DNA from: Gammaproteobacteria bacterium | GTDB lineage: Bacteria > Pseudomonadota > Gammaproteobacteria > Pseudomonadales > Pseudohongiellaceae | Direction: 5' to 3' | NCBI GenBank assembly: GCA_030682575.1 | Contig: JAUXNX010000019.1 | Coordinates: 124,001-188,000 of the forward strand | Length of the DNA stretch: 64,000 nt | In this document: positions 34,655 to 44,150 of the stretch, piece after piece | Layout of the letters: every line of letters starts with the position of its first letter | How positions within the stretch are numbered: the stretch's first letter is position 1 | The notes under the pieces: model-generated | The model's database searches: none | What the model saw: only the letters and a program-made list of their open reading frames with translations | Told to the model about the DNA's origin: nothing | Position numbers and translations under genes: made by a program

Positions 34655-34831
34655 ATGGCAACGAAACCCAAGAAAGACCCGGCTGTGGATAATCGCACCA
34701 ATCTTGCTGAGCACGTCGACGCATTTCTGAAGTCCGGCGGCAAGGTTAAACAGATACCCTCTGGAATCAGCGGTCAAACTACTACCAGCGGGCCACGTCA
34801 AATTGTCCTAAGCCACAAGAGCAACGCCTGA
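34655..34831 (+). CDS. 58-residue SutA-like small protein
   Basis: Reads MATKPKKDPAVDNRTNLAE, then HVDAFLKSGGKVKQIPSGIS, then GQTTTSGPRQIVLSHKSNA. The central FLKSGGKVKQIPSG motif resembles the conserved part of Pseudomonas SutA (FL-x-x-GGKV-x-x-I), a small RNA-polymerase-binding protein active in slow growth, but this one lacks the long acidic N-terminus. A perfect TATAAT promoter, a ribosome-binding site and good codon use support it as a real gene. It is flanked by the XRE gene and a LysR gene. The SutA link rests on one short motif, so function is tentative. Confidence 0.75.
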   Translation: MATKPKKDPAVDNRTNLAEHVDAFLKSGGKVKQIPSGISGQTTTSGPRQIVLSHKSNA

Positions 34832-34893
34832 TATATCAAATGGTTCGTCCCGAACCGATAGCCGACAGTCCTCCATGGGTATAGCGCTCCGTC

Positions 34894-35790
34894 ATGGACA
34901 CCCAGAACCTGAAAGCATTTGTTGCCGTTGCCGTCTGTCGCTCATTCTCCATCGCGGCTGACCGTCTGCACATTACCCAGCCAGCAATCAGCAAGCGTAT
35001 TCACATGCTGGAGCAGCAACTGGACACACAACTCTTTGACAGAATCGGTCGCCAGGTATCTCTCACGGAGGCAGGGCGTACTCTTCTGCCTCATGCAGAA
35101 GCGATCCTTGATGCCATGCATACTGCAAGACAGGCAATCACGGACCTTACGGGTGAAGTAAAGGGCCAGCTCAAACTCATTACGAGCCATCACATCGGGC
35201 TGCACAGACTACCGAGAATACTGCGGGAATACACTGAACGCTTTCCATTGGTGGATCTGGATATCCGCTTCATGGATTCAGGCGAAGCCTATTCGGCAGT
35301 ACTGAAGGGTGAATGTGATCTGGGCATCATCACGGAAGTCGCACGACGAGACGAAGCTCTCAGCACCCGCACCGTCTGGAAAGACAGGATGTTGTTTGTT
35401 GCGGCACCACAGCATCCACTGAGCAGACTTGAGTCAGTAACGCTTGCCGACATCAGCCCCTACCAGGCGCTGTTGCCTGAGCGGCGTTTCTATACCACAC
35501 AGCTCGTGGAGGAGTTGTTCACAAGGAACGGGTTGAGCATCAAGATCAATCTCGCCACCAACTACCTGGAAACGATCAAGGCTCTGATATCGGCTGGGTA
35601 TGCGTGGGGTGTTCTGCCCCGGTCCATGTTGCAGGACGGTTCTCTCAAGGTATTGTCAGTGCACTCTCCAGACAGCGCAGATCCTGTTTCGATCACACGC
35701 AATCTCGACTGCATCTACCATCGTCAACGCTTGATGAGCAATGCGGGGAGGGCATTTCTGGACATGCTGTGGACACACGCGGACCAGTAG
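34894..35790 (+). CDS. LysR-family transcriptional regulator
   Basis: 298 aa. N-terminal HTH: MDTQNLKAFVAVAVCRSFSI, ADRLHITQPAISKRIHMLEQ, LFDRIGRQVSLTEAGRTLLP. Effector domain from about residue 90: GQLKLITSHHIGLHRLPRIL, VDLDIRFMDSGEAYSAVLKG, ECDLGIITEVARRDEAL. The S-H-H segment and D-L-D-I-R-F are like CysB-subgroup and related LysR proteins, but no ligand can be assigned. It is convergent with the TraB/GumN gene, with 9 bp between stops, and has no divergent partner gene, so its target is not evident from context. Confidence 0.9.
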   Translation: MDTQNLKAFVAVAVCRSFSIAADRLHITQPAISKRIHMLEQQLDTQLFDRIGRQVSLTEAGRTLLPHAEAILDAMHTARQAITDLTGEVKGQLKLITSHHIGLHRLPRILREYTERFPLVDLDIRFMDSGEAYSAVLKGECDLGIITEVARRDEALSTRTVWKDRMLFVAAPQHPLSRLESVTLADISPYQALLPERRFYTTQLVEELFTRNGLSIKINLATNYLETIKALISAGYAWGVLPRSMLQDGSLKVLSVHSPDSADPVSITRNLDCIYHRQRLMSNAGRAFLDMLWTHADQ

Positions 35791-35799
35791 TCTGCAGGC

Positions 35800-36720
35800 T
35801 CACTGCACACGGCTGATCTGATACCCCTTTTTCTCCAGAAGACTCAGCAGCCCATCATCGCCTACAAGATGAGCAGCGCCTACCAGCACAAACTCCGTCC
35901 CCTCTTCCCTGAACATGTTCTCGATCAATGGCATCCAGTTGTTGTTGCGATCCACGAGCAACTCTTCATACAAGGCTGGGTATCCTTCTTTCATGTCATC
36001 AACAAACAAATCAGCAAGCATCTCATTGTCGCCGGCACGCCACGCGCTGACCATCTGGTCCATGGTCGTTGGAATCTCCTTCATGTCCTCAATTGAAAGC
36101 AAGACAAATTCGCTCTCATGGCCAACCCCCATGTTGGCAATGAATCCAATTTGTGCATCTATAGGCTCCAGTTGCCCTACCGGTTTGGCATCTTCCATCG
36201 CACGTGAATTGAAGTAGGCATCGACGCCTTGCGGCGTGAATCCCATTTTCTGAAACTCAATAACCTGCAGTGTGCTGATCAATAACCCGGGTTTGAATTT
36301 TTCCATCATTTGCAATGGTAAACCCACCGTTGCCACATGTGCCGACAGAGCGGCATAGGCCTCGTCGTTGAGAACGGAACGCAATGTCGTACTGTCGGAG
36401 TAGGTCAGCGCCTGCATCATGCGCGCCTGCACAGAGAAATCGCTGAGTCCCGCAATGTTCGTCTCGAAGAACAGTTTGTCTGAATCCTGATATGCCGTCT
36501 CGAAGGGAGCAGGAAGTGGATAATCAGTTGGTCTGAGGAGGTGAACTGTGCCACCGAGATACACTTTCTCTTCACCGGATGTCACAACCCAGACAGAGCT
36601 TTGAGTGTGAGCATACGACAGAGGAAGCAGAAGCAGCAGGCCGCACACAAGGGAGTTACGGATGATACTGCTACTCAGTAGAAGAACCTGTACCAAGCGT
36701 AAGGGATTGCTGCTGTTCAT
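35800..36720 (-). CDS. TraB/GumN family protein, exported
   Basis: 306 aa. A signal-like hydrophobic segment covers residues 10-40 (IIRNSLVCGLLLLLPLSYAHTQ). The TraB/GumN/Tiki fold is shown by KVYLGGTVHLLRPTDYPLP near the N-terminus (the GTVH motif), FETNIAGL (conserved E), QLEPIDAQIGFIANM and FVLVGAAHLVGDDGLLSLLE (GAAH-x-x-G) near the end. These His and Glu residues are metal-ligand positions in Tiki-type proteases. The natural substrate in bacteria is not known. Periplasmic location is expected. Confidence 0.9.
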   Translation of the reverse strand: MNSSNPLRLVQVLLLSSSIIRNSLVCGLLLLLPLSYAHTQSSVWVVTSGEEKVYLGGTVHLLRPTDYPLPAPFETAYQDSDKLFFETNIAGLSDFSVQARMMQALTYSDSTTLRSVLNDEAYAALSAHVATVGLPLQMMEKFKPGLLISTLQVIEFQKMGFTPQGVDAYFNSRAMEDAKPVGQLEPIDAQIGFIANMGVGHESEFVLLSIEDMKEIPTTMDQMVSAWRAGDNEMLADLFVDDMKEGYPALYEELLVDRNNNWMPLIENMFREEGTEFVLVGAAHLVGDDGLLSLLEKKGYQISRVQ

Positions 36721-36858
36721 ATTCCGATTCCTGGTATCCGATTTGATCGATTGGGCATGGCCAGTCCATAGGGCTTAAAGGTAGCATGCTCATCGAAAGG
36801 GTGGAAACGCCGCTTGGGCATGATGAGAAGTAGAGCCCCACAACCATGAGACCGCTGC

Positions 36859-37218
36859 ATGTCGAAACTGCTGTTCAAACTACGCCACGTTCCTGATGAC
36901 GAAGCCGAAGAAGTACGTCAACTGCTCACCGAGCACAACATTGACTTCTACGAGACCAGCCCCGGAAACTGGGGAATCTCGATGCCGGCACTGTGGGTGC
37001 ATGACGATGATCGTTTCGACGAAGCACGTGTGCTATTGGAGGTCTATCAACAGGAGCGGGCTTTACGCATTCGCGAAGAGTATGAAGAACGAGTGCGTCA
37101 GGGCGAAGCGGAATCCCTCCTTACTTCATTCAGCGGCAATCCCCTGCGCTTCATCTTCTACAGCGTACTTATTGCAGCCGTTCTCTACCTCTCTATCAGC
37201 AGTTTCTTCAGCTTCTGA
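36859..37218 (+). CDS. DUF6164 family small membrane-anchored protein
   Basis: 119 aa. N-terminal ferredoxin-like DUF2007-type part: LFKLRHVPDDEAEEVRQLLT, HNIDFYETSPGNWGISMPAL, WVHDDDRFDEARVLLEVYQ; then a charged helix and a single C-terminal membrane segment (FIFYSVLIAAVLYLSISSFF). I associate this with DUF6164. It is convergent with the FAH-family gene. Function unknown. Confidence 0.82.
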   Translation: MSKLLFKLRHVPDDEAEEVRQLLTEHNIDFYETSPGNWGISMPALWVHDDDRFDEARVLLEVYQQERALRIREEYEERVRQGEAESLLTSFSGNPLRFIFYSVLIAAVLYLSISSFFSF

Positions 37219-37227
37219 CAGACCGAG

Positions 37228-37935
37228 TTACGCGCGTGGCCCGATGCTGATCGACAACGCCTCGAGATTATCAACTTCTCCCACCAGCACATCGCCAGTC
37301 ACAACGGCGGCGACACCGGCCGGCGTTCCAGTAAAGATCAGGTCTCCAGGCTGCAATTTGTAGAAGGTCGACAGCTCAGCGATCAGTTCCGGAATACTCC
37401 AGATCAGGTCGTTGATCGCGCCGTGCTGGCGCTGCACTCCATTTACCTTGAGAGTGATTTGTGCCTCACCAATATCGCCAGCTTCTGCTACCGGCGTGAG
37501 TGCCGACATGGGCGCAGAATTGTCGAAACCCTTGGCGGTATCCCAGGGACGAGCCTTGTCCTTTGCCTCTGCCTGCAGATCCCGACGTGTGAAGTCGATA
37601 CCCACTGTGTAACCAAAGATCGCTGTTGCTGCTTCTGCCAGCGACAGATTTTCGCCTTTGGCAGAAAGAGGCTCGCCCGCCAACGCCACGACGAGTTCTA
37701 CCTCATGGTGCAGATCCGCAGTTCGCGAAGGGTAGGGCATCACAATGTTGTTCTCCGCGACAGCATTGGCTGGCTTGCTGAAGAAGAACGGAGATTCGCG
37801 TTCGGGGTTGCTGCCCATCTCCCGGGCATGCGCCGCATAGTTGCGGCCCACACAATAGATTCTGTTTACCGGGAAGCGCTCCGGGCGATTTCTGATTGCC
37901 ACACTGGGGACGGAGATTTCAAAGAGTAATGCCAT
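37228..37935 (-). CDS. Fumarylacetoacetate hydrolase family protein
   Basis: 235 aa with the FAH C-terminal fold. Marks: NRIYCVGRNYAAHAREMGSN, PFFFSKPANAVAENN, LHHEVELVVALAGE (metal-ligand Glu residues), GYTVGIDFTRRDLQAEAKDK (Asp), KGFDNSAPMSALTP, LQPGDLIFTGTPAGVAAV. This short single-domain class includes oxaloacetate decarboxylases/acylpyruvases as well as catabolic hydratases, so the substrate stays open. A GAAGGAAG site overlaps the lhr stop nine bases upstream, which suggests coupling to lhr. Confidence 0.9.
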   Translation of the reverse strand: MALLFEISVPSVAIRNRPERFPVNRIYCVGRNYAAHAREMGSNPERESPFFFSKPANAVAENNIVMPYPSRTADLHHEVELVVALAGEPLSAKGENLSLAEAATAIFGYTVGIDFTRRDLQAEAKDKARPWDTAKGFDNSAPMSALTPVAEAGDIGEAQITLKVNGVQRQHGAINDLIWSIPELIAELSTFYKLQPGDLIFTGTPAGVAAVVTGDVLVGEVDNLEALSISIGPRA

Positions 37936-37944
37936 GTTCTTCCT

Positions 37945-40900
37945 TCACTGTTTGCCTGTACCGATGTAAGCGCGCAGTCGCGCGGGAAATTCTCGGTGCA
38001 TGAGCACCTGTTGCAGTTGCCATTGCTCCTGCGCATCCACTTCTCGCAGAAAACTCACCTTGCCGCTTTCAAGCACCGCCAACGGCAGACCGTCCTTGTA
38101 GAGCACGCGATTCCGACTGGTCTTCGGCAGGCGGGCATCCGGCAGCACAATTCCCAGCAGGTTCACGGGATCTGCTGCCGCCAGGCTCACGTATTCAATG
38201 CTGCGTTCCGTAGCATCCTGATTCTTGCCGAACTGGCGCAGACTGGTCACGGTGTCCGGCAACGCAAACTGTTCACCGCCGACACCCGCAATGAAGCGGC
38301 CGCCGCGCAGGATGCCCTGCAACTCCATCCTTCGCAAGGTATAGAGAAGTTCTCGCCATGAGGGGGCAAAACTCTCCCGCTCCAATACGCGTTTGAACAG
38401 CACACCCCAGCGTTCCAGATAGATCATGATGAGGCGCTCCATCTGCTCGCTGTTCAATACAGCGCCCGAGGCTGATGGTTCAACTGCAACGTCATTGCCC
38501 AGCAAAGACCAGCGTCCTGCATCTTCGACACCGAAGGCGGCGCGGCGTCGACCATTGACATGCCCCCCGGGTTTACGCGCATCGGGAGTAAGCAAAGCAC
38601 GCAGGCCTGTGAAGCTGTCACTCGTCAGCCTGCCGAGACTGACCAACTCTGCCAATCCCTGCTCCAACTGACTGCGTAGCAGGCCAGTACGACGGCTGAT
38701 CTGATCGAAGAAACTCGCCCCGTGTCTGAGCAAATCGTCTTCGATCTTCAAGGCTGCCGGGCTCATGGCGGACTCTTCGCCCTGGGCTTGCAGGCGCTGG
38801 CCACTCGCCAGAGCTTCCCAGATATCCAGATTTCCCCGCGCCAGCATGGTAATGGGTGTGCCCTTCACCGGTCCGGCCTTGCGCGGCTTGACCGGTTCTG
38901 CAGACATGGCTGGATTGTTGCCGCGAAATGACGGCACGCTGTAGCGCCCCCATACCAAGCGGCCGCTGATACACATCACATCCAGCCAGGAAGGATCGTA
39001 GCCACTGATACGCACAGGATAGATGTCAGCTTCCCACTGTGTCGCGGGCGCCGCGAGCCCGTCGAGTCGCATCAGCGTTCTCTGTAACAAGCCCTGCCCA
39101 TCTGCGCCAGAAGGAATCAGCACGGGTCGAGCGGGAATGCGCTGTGGTGTGATCTCGTGCAGGTCAAACAGAAAACGCATATAGCTTTGCAGCGACACCG
39201 GCTTGATGCTCTGGCGGTGCGACTCGATTGTGTAGCGATGGATGCGTTGCAGCAGGCGACGCTCGCACCATTGCACCTCTGGTGACTCCCTCTGTGGCTC
39301 ATTCTGTTGAGCCGTGGAAAACTGCCCGCGAAACACGAAACCCTCGGTTTCGAGGCCTATCAAGGCAATCTCCACATCGGTGATGCATAGACCCAGGTCG
39401 GCAGCAAGCTGCTCGGCGGTCACCGGTCCCAGCCCCTCAAGTCGCCGACGCAGAATTTCACGCAGGGCTATGTCTTCTTCCCATTGCTCGGCCAGCAATA
39501 CGTCAGGAAGGCGCAACACTGGCTCGCACTGCGTGCTCGGAAATATTGTCTGCAAACAGGGCAAACGTTCGGCAGCAGTCCAAATGCTCATTGGCCCCAC
39601 CTTGAGATGGCAGGCGCGGCCCTGCTGCGCCAGCGACTCCAGCCAAGCCGCATAGCCGTGTCGTTGCACCTCCACGAGTGTCACAAATCCCAGTGAGAAC
39701 AGCGCATCGTGCATTTCATCGGAAGATCGCACCAGCGGCCAGGCCTCTTCGCGGACCTGAGCAATTGCAGCCTCATCAAGCGCGCTGTAGGACTGTGTCT
39801 CCGCCGGGTCAAGCCAGCTGCGATTGCGGATGGCATTGGTGCGCCTTTCTTCAAAGGGTGCATCATCCAGGAACGCGTATGGGCGAGCGTTGATGATTTC
39901 CTGTGCGAACGGCGAAGGTTCCCGCAGATCTTTCGCTACCAGCGTCACGGTGCCGCTCTCGATTGCGCCGATGAGCTCCTTGAGTCCTTCAATATCCATG
40001 GCTTCGGTCAGACAGTCGTTGATGGTCTGCTGCACCAGCGGATGCTCCGGCACCTCGCGTTTGCCCTGAATATTCTCGAAGCAGGCAATCTGGTCGGGGA
40101 AGAGATGGGCCACCAGATCCTCTGCATCCATGCGCTGAAACTGCGGCGGCACACGCTTGCCGTTGCGGTTACGCTGAATGGCAAGGGAGCGGGTGGCATT
40201 CCAGCGCCAGCGCACCTCGAACATCGGCGCGTCCAGCAACGCTTGAATCAGCACATCTTCGACGCTCACCGTTTGCAGATACGCAAATACTTCCTCCAGT
40301 GGAAAGCTGTGCACGGACCCCAGTGAAATCACGATGCTGTCTTCGTTGGCCGCCGCCTGCAATTCGAAGTTGAAAGTGCGGCAGAAGCGCTTGCGCAGAG
40401 CCAGACCCCAGGCGCGATTCAGACGACTGCCGAAGGGCGAATGAATCACCACGTGCATGTCACCCACTTCATCGAAGAAGCGTTCCATCACAAGTGTGGT
40501 TTGGGTGGGCATTACCTCCAGGGCATTGCGCCCCACCTGCAGATAATCCACCAACTGCTGCGAGGCAGACTGCGACAATCGCAACGTCGTCACCAACCAC
40601 TGCACAGCGGCGGAAGGAACATTGTCACGCAGGTACTCATCAATCTTTTCTCGCAACGCACACAGGGAGATAGACAGTTCCTTCGTGCGCCCCGGTCCTT
40701 CGCCAAACCAGAAAGGAATGGTTGGTCTGGCGCCTTGTGCATCGCGCACCCGCACCTTGAGGCCATCGACCTTCAGCAACTGCCAGCTATGACTGCCAAG
40801 GGTAAAGATATCGCCCGGCAGCGTCTCCAGCGCAAAGTCTTCGTTGAGACTGCCGACTACGGTATCGTCGGGATCAAGCACTACCTGATACTCAAACATG

Positions 40901-42429
40901 TCGGGTATCGCGCCGCCATTGGTGAGAGCGGTGAGTCGTGCGTTACGCCGCGCGCTGACACGATTGTTGATGACATCCAGATGCAACAGGGCGCCCTTGC
41001 GACCGAGGCGGGTGGAATAGCCATCGGCCAACATTTTTACAATGGTGTTGAATTCCTGGCGACGTAGATCGCGATATGGCCAGGCCTTTGTGAACAATTC
41101 ATACAGCGAGTCGAGATGCCAGCCGTCCACTCCAGCACTGCTCGCTTCGTTCTGGGTAGCGGCCACCTCGGCAACAATCTGCTGCGCCAGAATGTCGATC
41201 GGTTTCTCCGGCATCAGGATGCGGTCCAGATCACCTTCGTGCAGACTGTTGAGCAAAGCTGTGCACTCCGCCAGATCATCTCGCGTCAGCGGAAAGAGGA
41301 TTCCCTTGGGGGTGCCGCGCACAGAGTGGCCACTACGACCCACGCGCTGCAGGAACTTCGCGATGCTTTTCGGTGAGGAGAACTGCACGACGAGATCCAC
41401 TGAGCCGACATCGATGCCCAGCTCCATCGACGCGGTTGCCACCAGCACCTTGAGACTCCCCGCCTTCAACTTCTGCTCGGCGGTATGGCGATGTTCCTTG
41501 CTCATGCTGCCGTGATGAGAGCTGACCAGCCCTTCACCGAGACGCTCGCTCAGAGCCAATGCAAGACGCTCGGACAAGCGCCGCGTGTTGACAAAAACCA
41601 GCGTCGTGTCATGGGTTTCAATCAACTGCACGAGGCGTTGATAGAGTTCATCCCATACCTCGTTACTCATCAGTGCGGAAAGGGGGGAACCTGGTACCTC
41701 AAGAGTCACATCAATCTTCCGTCGATGCCCCGAATCAACAATCACGCAATCCGGTTCCGCGCCCTTCACTCCACGCGCACCGGTAAGGAAATTCGCCACG
41801 AGCGATATTGGTCTCTGGGTTGCTGATAGGCCAATACGTTGCAACGGTTTGCTCACGAGTGCTTCCAGGCGCTCCACCGACAGCGCCAGATGCGCTCCGC
41901 GCTTGTCACCCAGCATGGCGTGAATTTCATCGATGATCAGCGTGCCAACAGATTGCAGCATCTCGCGACCACCTTCGCTGGTCAGCAGCAGATACAGCGA
42001 TTCCGGGGTCGTCACCAGAATGTGCGGCGGATTACGCAACATGCGCTGCCGCTCAGCAGGCGTCGTGTCTCCGGTGCGCACTGCAACCCTGATACCGACA
42101 GGGGCCAGGCCCCTTTGTAAAAGCTCATCTGCCAACCCTTGCAGGGGGACTTCCAGGTTGCGGTGAATGTCGTTGCTCAATGCCTTCAGAGGCGATACAT
42201 AAAGAATATGCGTTCCCGCTGGCAACGAACCCTGCTGTCCCAGCCAGAGCAGGTTGTCTATCACGGCATAGAACGCCGCCAGCGTCTTGCCGCTACCGGT
42301 GGGAGCGGAAATGAGAGTATGCCGACCCGCCTTGATCGCAGGCCACGCTTCTGCCTGCGCCTGTGTGGGCGCACCGAAAGACTGGATGAACCAGTCACGG
42401 GCAGCGGGATGAAAATGAGTCAGCGGCAT
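37945..42429 (-). CDS. lhr: Lhr-family large DEAD/DEAH helicase
   Basis: 1494 aa, the length of full bacterial Lhr (core plus C-terminal extension). Helicase motifs: ISAPTGSGKTLAAFYAVIDN (Walker A), ILYVSPLKALSNDIHRNLE, ILVTTPESLYLLL, TLIIDEIHAMLGDKRGAHL (DEIH), GLSATQRP, FVNTRRLSERLALAL, KVLVATASMELGIDVGSVDL, QFSSPKSIAKFLQRVGRSGH. The distal part has winged-helix and Lhr C-terminal segments of uncertain job. Lhr translocates 3'-5' on single-stranded DNA and unwinds DNA-RNA hybrids, and is linked to DNA repair. It is followed directly by a FAH-family gene with an overlapping ribosome-binding site. Confidence 0.95.
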   Translation of the reverse strand: MPLTHFHPAARDWFIQSFGAPTQAQAEAWPAIKAGRHTLISAPTGSGKTLAAFYAVIDNLLWLGQQGSLPAGTHILYVSPLKALSNDIHRNLEVPLQGLADELLQRGLAPVGIRVAVRTGDTTPAERQRMLRNPPHILVTTPESLYLLLTSEGGREMLQSVGTLIIDEIHAMLGDKRGAHLALSVERLEALVSKPLQRIGLSATQRPISLVANFLTGARGVKGAEPDCVIVDSGHRRKIDVTLEVPGSPLSALMSNEVWDELYQRLVQLIETHDTTLVFVNTRRLSERLALALSERLGEGLVSSHHGSMSKEHRHTAEQKLKAGSLKVLVATASMELGIDVGSVDLVVQFSSPKSIAKFLQRVGRSGHSVRGTPKGILFPLTRDDLAECTALLNSLHEGDLDRILMPEKPIDILAQQIVAEVAATQNEASSAGVDGWHLDSLYELFTKAWPYRDLRRQEFNTIVKMLADGYSTRLGRKGALLHLDVINNRVSARRNARLTALTNGGAIPDMFEYQVVLDPDDTVVGSLNEDFALETLPGDIFTLGSHSWQLLKVDGLKVRVRDAQGARPTIPFWFGEGPGRTKELSISLCALREKIDEYLRDNVPSAAVQWLVTTLRLSQSASQQLVDYLQVGRNALEVMPTQTTLVMERFFDEVGDMHVVIHSPFGSRLNRAWGLALRKRFCRTFNFELQAAANEDSIVISLGSVHSFPLEEVFAYLQTVSVEDVLIQALLDAPMFEVRWRWNATRSLAIQRNRNGKRVPPQFQRMDAEDLVAHLFPDQIACFENIQGKREVPEHPLVQQTINDCLTEAMDIEGLKELIGAIESGTVTLVAKDLREPSPFAQEIINARPYAFLDDAPFEERRTNAIRNRSWLDPAETQSYSALDEAAIAQVREEAWPLVRSSDEMHDALFSLGFVTLVEVQRHGYAAWLESLAQQGRACHLKVGPMSIWTAAERLPCLQTIFPSTQCEPVLRLPDVLLAEQWEEDIALREILRRRLEGLGPVTAEQLAADLGLCITDVEIALIGLETEGFVFRGQFSTAQQNEPQRESPEVQWCERRLLQRIHRYTIESHRQSIKPVSLQSYMRFLFDLHEITPQRIPARPVLIPSGADGQGLLQRTLMRLDGLAAPATQWEADIYPVRISGYDPSWLDVMCISGRLVWGRYSVPSFRGNNPAMSAEPVKPRKAGPVKGTPITMLARGNLDIWEALASGQRLQAQGEESAMSPAALKIEDDLLRHGASFFDQISRRTGLLRSQLEQGLAELVSLGRLTSDSFTGLRALLTPDARKPGGHVNGRRRAAFGVEDAGRWSLLGNDVAVEPSASGAVLNSEQMERLIMIYLERWGVLFKRVLERESFAPSWRELLYTLRRMELQGILRGGRFIAGVGGEQFALPDTVTSLRQFGKNQDATERSIEYVSLAAADPVNLLGIVLPDARLPKTSRNRVLYKDGLPLAVLESGKVSFLREVDAQEQWQLQQVLMHREFPARLRAYIGTGKQ

Positions 42430-42624
42430 GGGAATCGGTATTCCACAGTAATGTCACGCAAGCGTATAAGAATTGCCAGAGAGACTCCATCACGTCACGC
42501 AACTCTGGTATTTCGCGGATACGCCCGACAGACAATTGACTGTACGATTGACAGGCAGGAGGGCAATCGCCTATTGTCGGTCGGGCATCCAATCCAGAAA
42601 CATGGTCGGGGAAGTACAACAATC

Positions 42625-43284
42625 ATGAAGAAGTATTTGTCAGCGTTTTGGCGAGAGAACAGGAAATTCCTGGCTCTGCTACTGACCATCGTGTTCTTCA
42701 AGAGCGCCATTGCCGATCTGAACTCCATTTCCGGACGTTCCATGCAGCCCACGCTGTTGGACGGCGACAAGGTCTGGGTCAACAAGCTGGCCTACGATAT
42801 CCGCATCCCTTTTACCGATTTCTTCCTTGCCTCTCATACCGATCCAGGCAGGGGTGACATCGTCATCATCGACTCCCAGGCCGCGGGCAAACGGCTGGTC
42901 AAACGCATCGTCGGTCTGCCAGGCGACACCATTTACATGCGTAACAACACGCTGGTGATCAATGGTCAGCCAGCCGACTACGAGATTGTTTCCAGCGATG
43001 AGAATTCCCTCATCATCCGCGAGCAGCTTTTCGAGCATTCCCATCAGGCGATGCTGTCCGACTCATTCCCCAACCGCATCTCCCGCAGCTTTGGCCCGGA
43101 AACCGTGCCTGCCGACCAGTTCTTCGTACTGGGGGACAATCGAGATAACAGCGCAGACAGCCGCATCTACAGCTTCATCCCTCGCGGCCAGATCATTGGT
43201 CGCTCCAGCTCCGTGATCTTCTCACTGGACAGCGACCGCAATTATCTGCCCCGGTCAGACCGTTTCATGGCGGAACTGCAGTAA
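42625..43284 (+). CDS. lepB: Signal peptidase I
   Basis: 219 aa from the ATG of MKKYLSAFWREN; a longer frame upstream is antisense to lhr and not real. One N-terminal membrane anchor (FLALLLTIVFFKSAIADL) precedes the catalytic domain: nucleophile Ser in SISGRSMQPTLLDGD, general base Lys in KRLVKRIVGLPGD, and the SPase I box GDNRDNSADSR. It is shorter than E. coli LepB, with one anchor and a compact domain, as in many proteobacteria. It cleaves signal peptides at the periplasmic face. It stands alone: the usual lepA-lepB-rnc neighbours are absent, so it may be a second signal peptidase copy. Confidence 0.93.
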   Translation: MKKYLSAFWRENRKFLALLLTIVFFKSAIADLNSISGRSMQPTLLDGDKVWVNKLAYDIRIPFTDFFLASHTDPGRGDIVIIDSQAAGKRLVKRIVGLPGDTIYMRNNTLVINGQPADYEIVSSDENSLIIREQLFEHSHQAMLSDSFPNRISRSFGPETVPADQFFVLGDNRDNSADSRIYSFIPRGQIIGRSSSVIFSLDSDRNYLPRSDRFMAELQ

Positions 43285-43291
43285 TCGTACT

Positions 43292-43897
43292 TCACACCGA
43301 CATCCTGGTACCTTTCTGTCCGAGTCCTGCGCTCATTATGAGCCGCAAGGCATCGCCCGGCTCCATGTCGATTCTTTCGGTCTGATCCATGGGAACCACC
43401 ACCATGTAACCTCCTGCCTGATAGCTCATTGGCAGATAGACGGCCACTTCGTTGGCACCAATCAGTTGTGACAACCTGGAATCGCTGCTACCGCCCCGCT
43501 TGGTGACGATCCCCATAAGCCGGGCATTACTGTTCGGCAAGGTGACCCACACCACCGACTGGTCCGAGAAATTCTTGCCACCCATCATGTCCACGAAGTC
43601 CTTGATGGTGTTGTAAAGATAACTGACCACAGGAACGTGTTCGAGAAGGCGACCGGGCAGCTTCCACAACTGGCCCAGAAGCCACATCCTGGCACTCAAC
43701 CCTATCAGGATCGCCAGCACCACGAACATGAAGGCGGCCATGCCCGGCACATAACGCTGCTCCGGCAAGGCAAACTGCAGGAGCGAGCGCAGCCAGCTCT
43801 CCAGGGTGACAATCATCCACAGGGCAACCTGCAGTGACAGCACGACCGGCAACAGCAGCGACAGGCCAGTTAAGAGAGCGCGGGTAATTTGTTTCAT
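43292..43897 (-). CDS. DUF502 family membrane protein
   Basis: 201 aa from the ATG of [14 protein letters not shown], with GAGG in the leader; an upstream extension of 74 codons has no family features. Two membrane helices lie near residues 5-35 ([20 protein letters not shown]) and 50-75 ([20 protein letters not shown]). The DUF502 core follows: [60 protein letters not shown]. The family has no known biochemical role. It is convergent with lepB. Confidence 0.88.
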   Translation of the reverse strand: MKQITRALLTGLSLLLPVVLSLQVALWMIVTLESWLRSLLQFALPEQRYVPGMAAFMFVVLAILIGLSARMWLLGQLWKLPGRLLEHVPVVSYLYNTIKDFVDMMGGKNFSDQSVVWVTLPNSNARLMGIVTKRGGSSDSRLSQLIGANEVAVYLPMSYQAGGYMVVVPMDQTERIDMEPGDALRLIMSAGLGQKGTRMSV

Positions 43898-44004
43898 GGA
43901 CAACCTCACAGGATATGGAAAAACAGGCACTGCAGGCATCCTACCACTGCTGCCGCAACAGCGTGCTATCCAAGCCTGGCAGTCGATCTGCCAGCAATTC
44001 TGTC

Positions 44005-44034
44005 CTGTCAAAAGAACGGCTGAACGAGTAGAAT
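44005..44034 (+). promoter_or_regulatory. Probable gcvT promoter
   Basis: CTGTCA (44005-44010) and TAGAAT (44029-44034) are spaced 18 bp; TGTCAA with 17 bp is an alternative register. This gives a leader of about 110 nt before the gcvT GTG. The leader contains a 7-bp hairpin (44065-44087). No glycine riboswitch sequence was recognised. Confidence 0.5.
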
Positions 44035-44064
44035 GGCCGCCTTGTTTTCGCCCTGAACCGCCCG

Positions 44065-44087
44065 CCAAATCGGCTCTGATGATTTGG
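44065..44087 (+). other. Hairpin in the gcvT leader
   Basis: CCAAATC (44065-44071) pairs perfectly with GATTTGG (44081-44087) around a 9-nt loop, 63 bp before the gcvT start. No T-run follows. Could be a leader-stability element or a protein site; a glycine aptamer is not supported. Confidence 0.35.
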
Positions 44088-44150
44088 AACCTGCTACCGG
44101 CGCCTGCGCTCAAGGCCAACCACTCAAGACCATCGACTCAGGAAAATCCT

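Noticed and set aside
42139-42624. N-terminal extension of lepB by 162 codons
   Set aside because: It overlaps lhr in antisense and has no family features; the ATG at 42625 opens a normal signal peptidase.
43900-44150. Glycine riboswitch before gcvT
   Set aside because: None of the aptamer's conserved words was found; only a simple hairpin is present.
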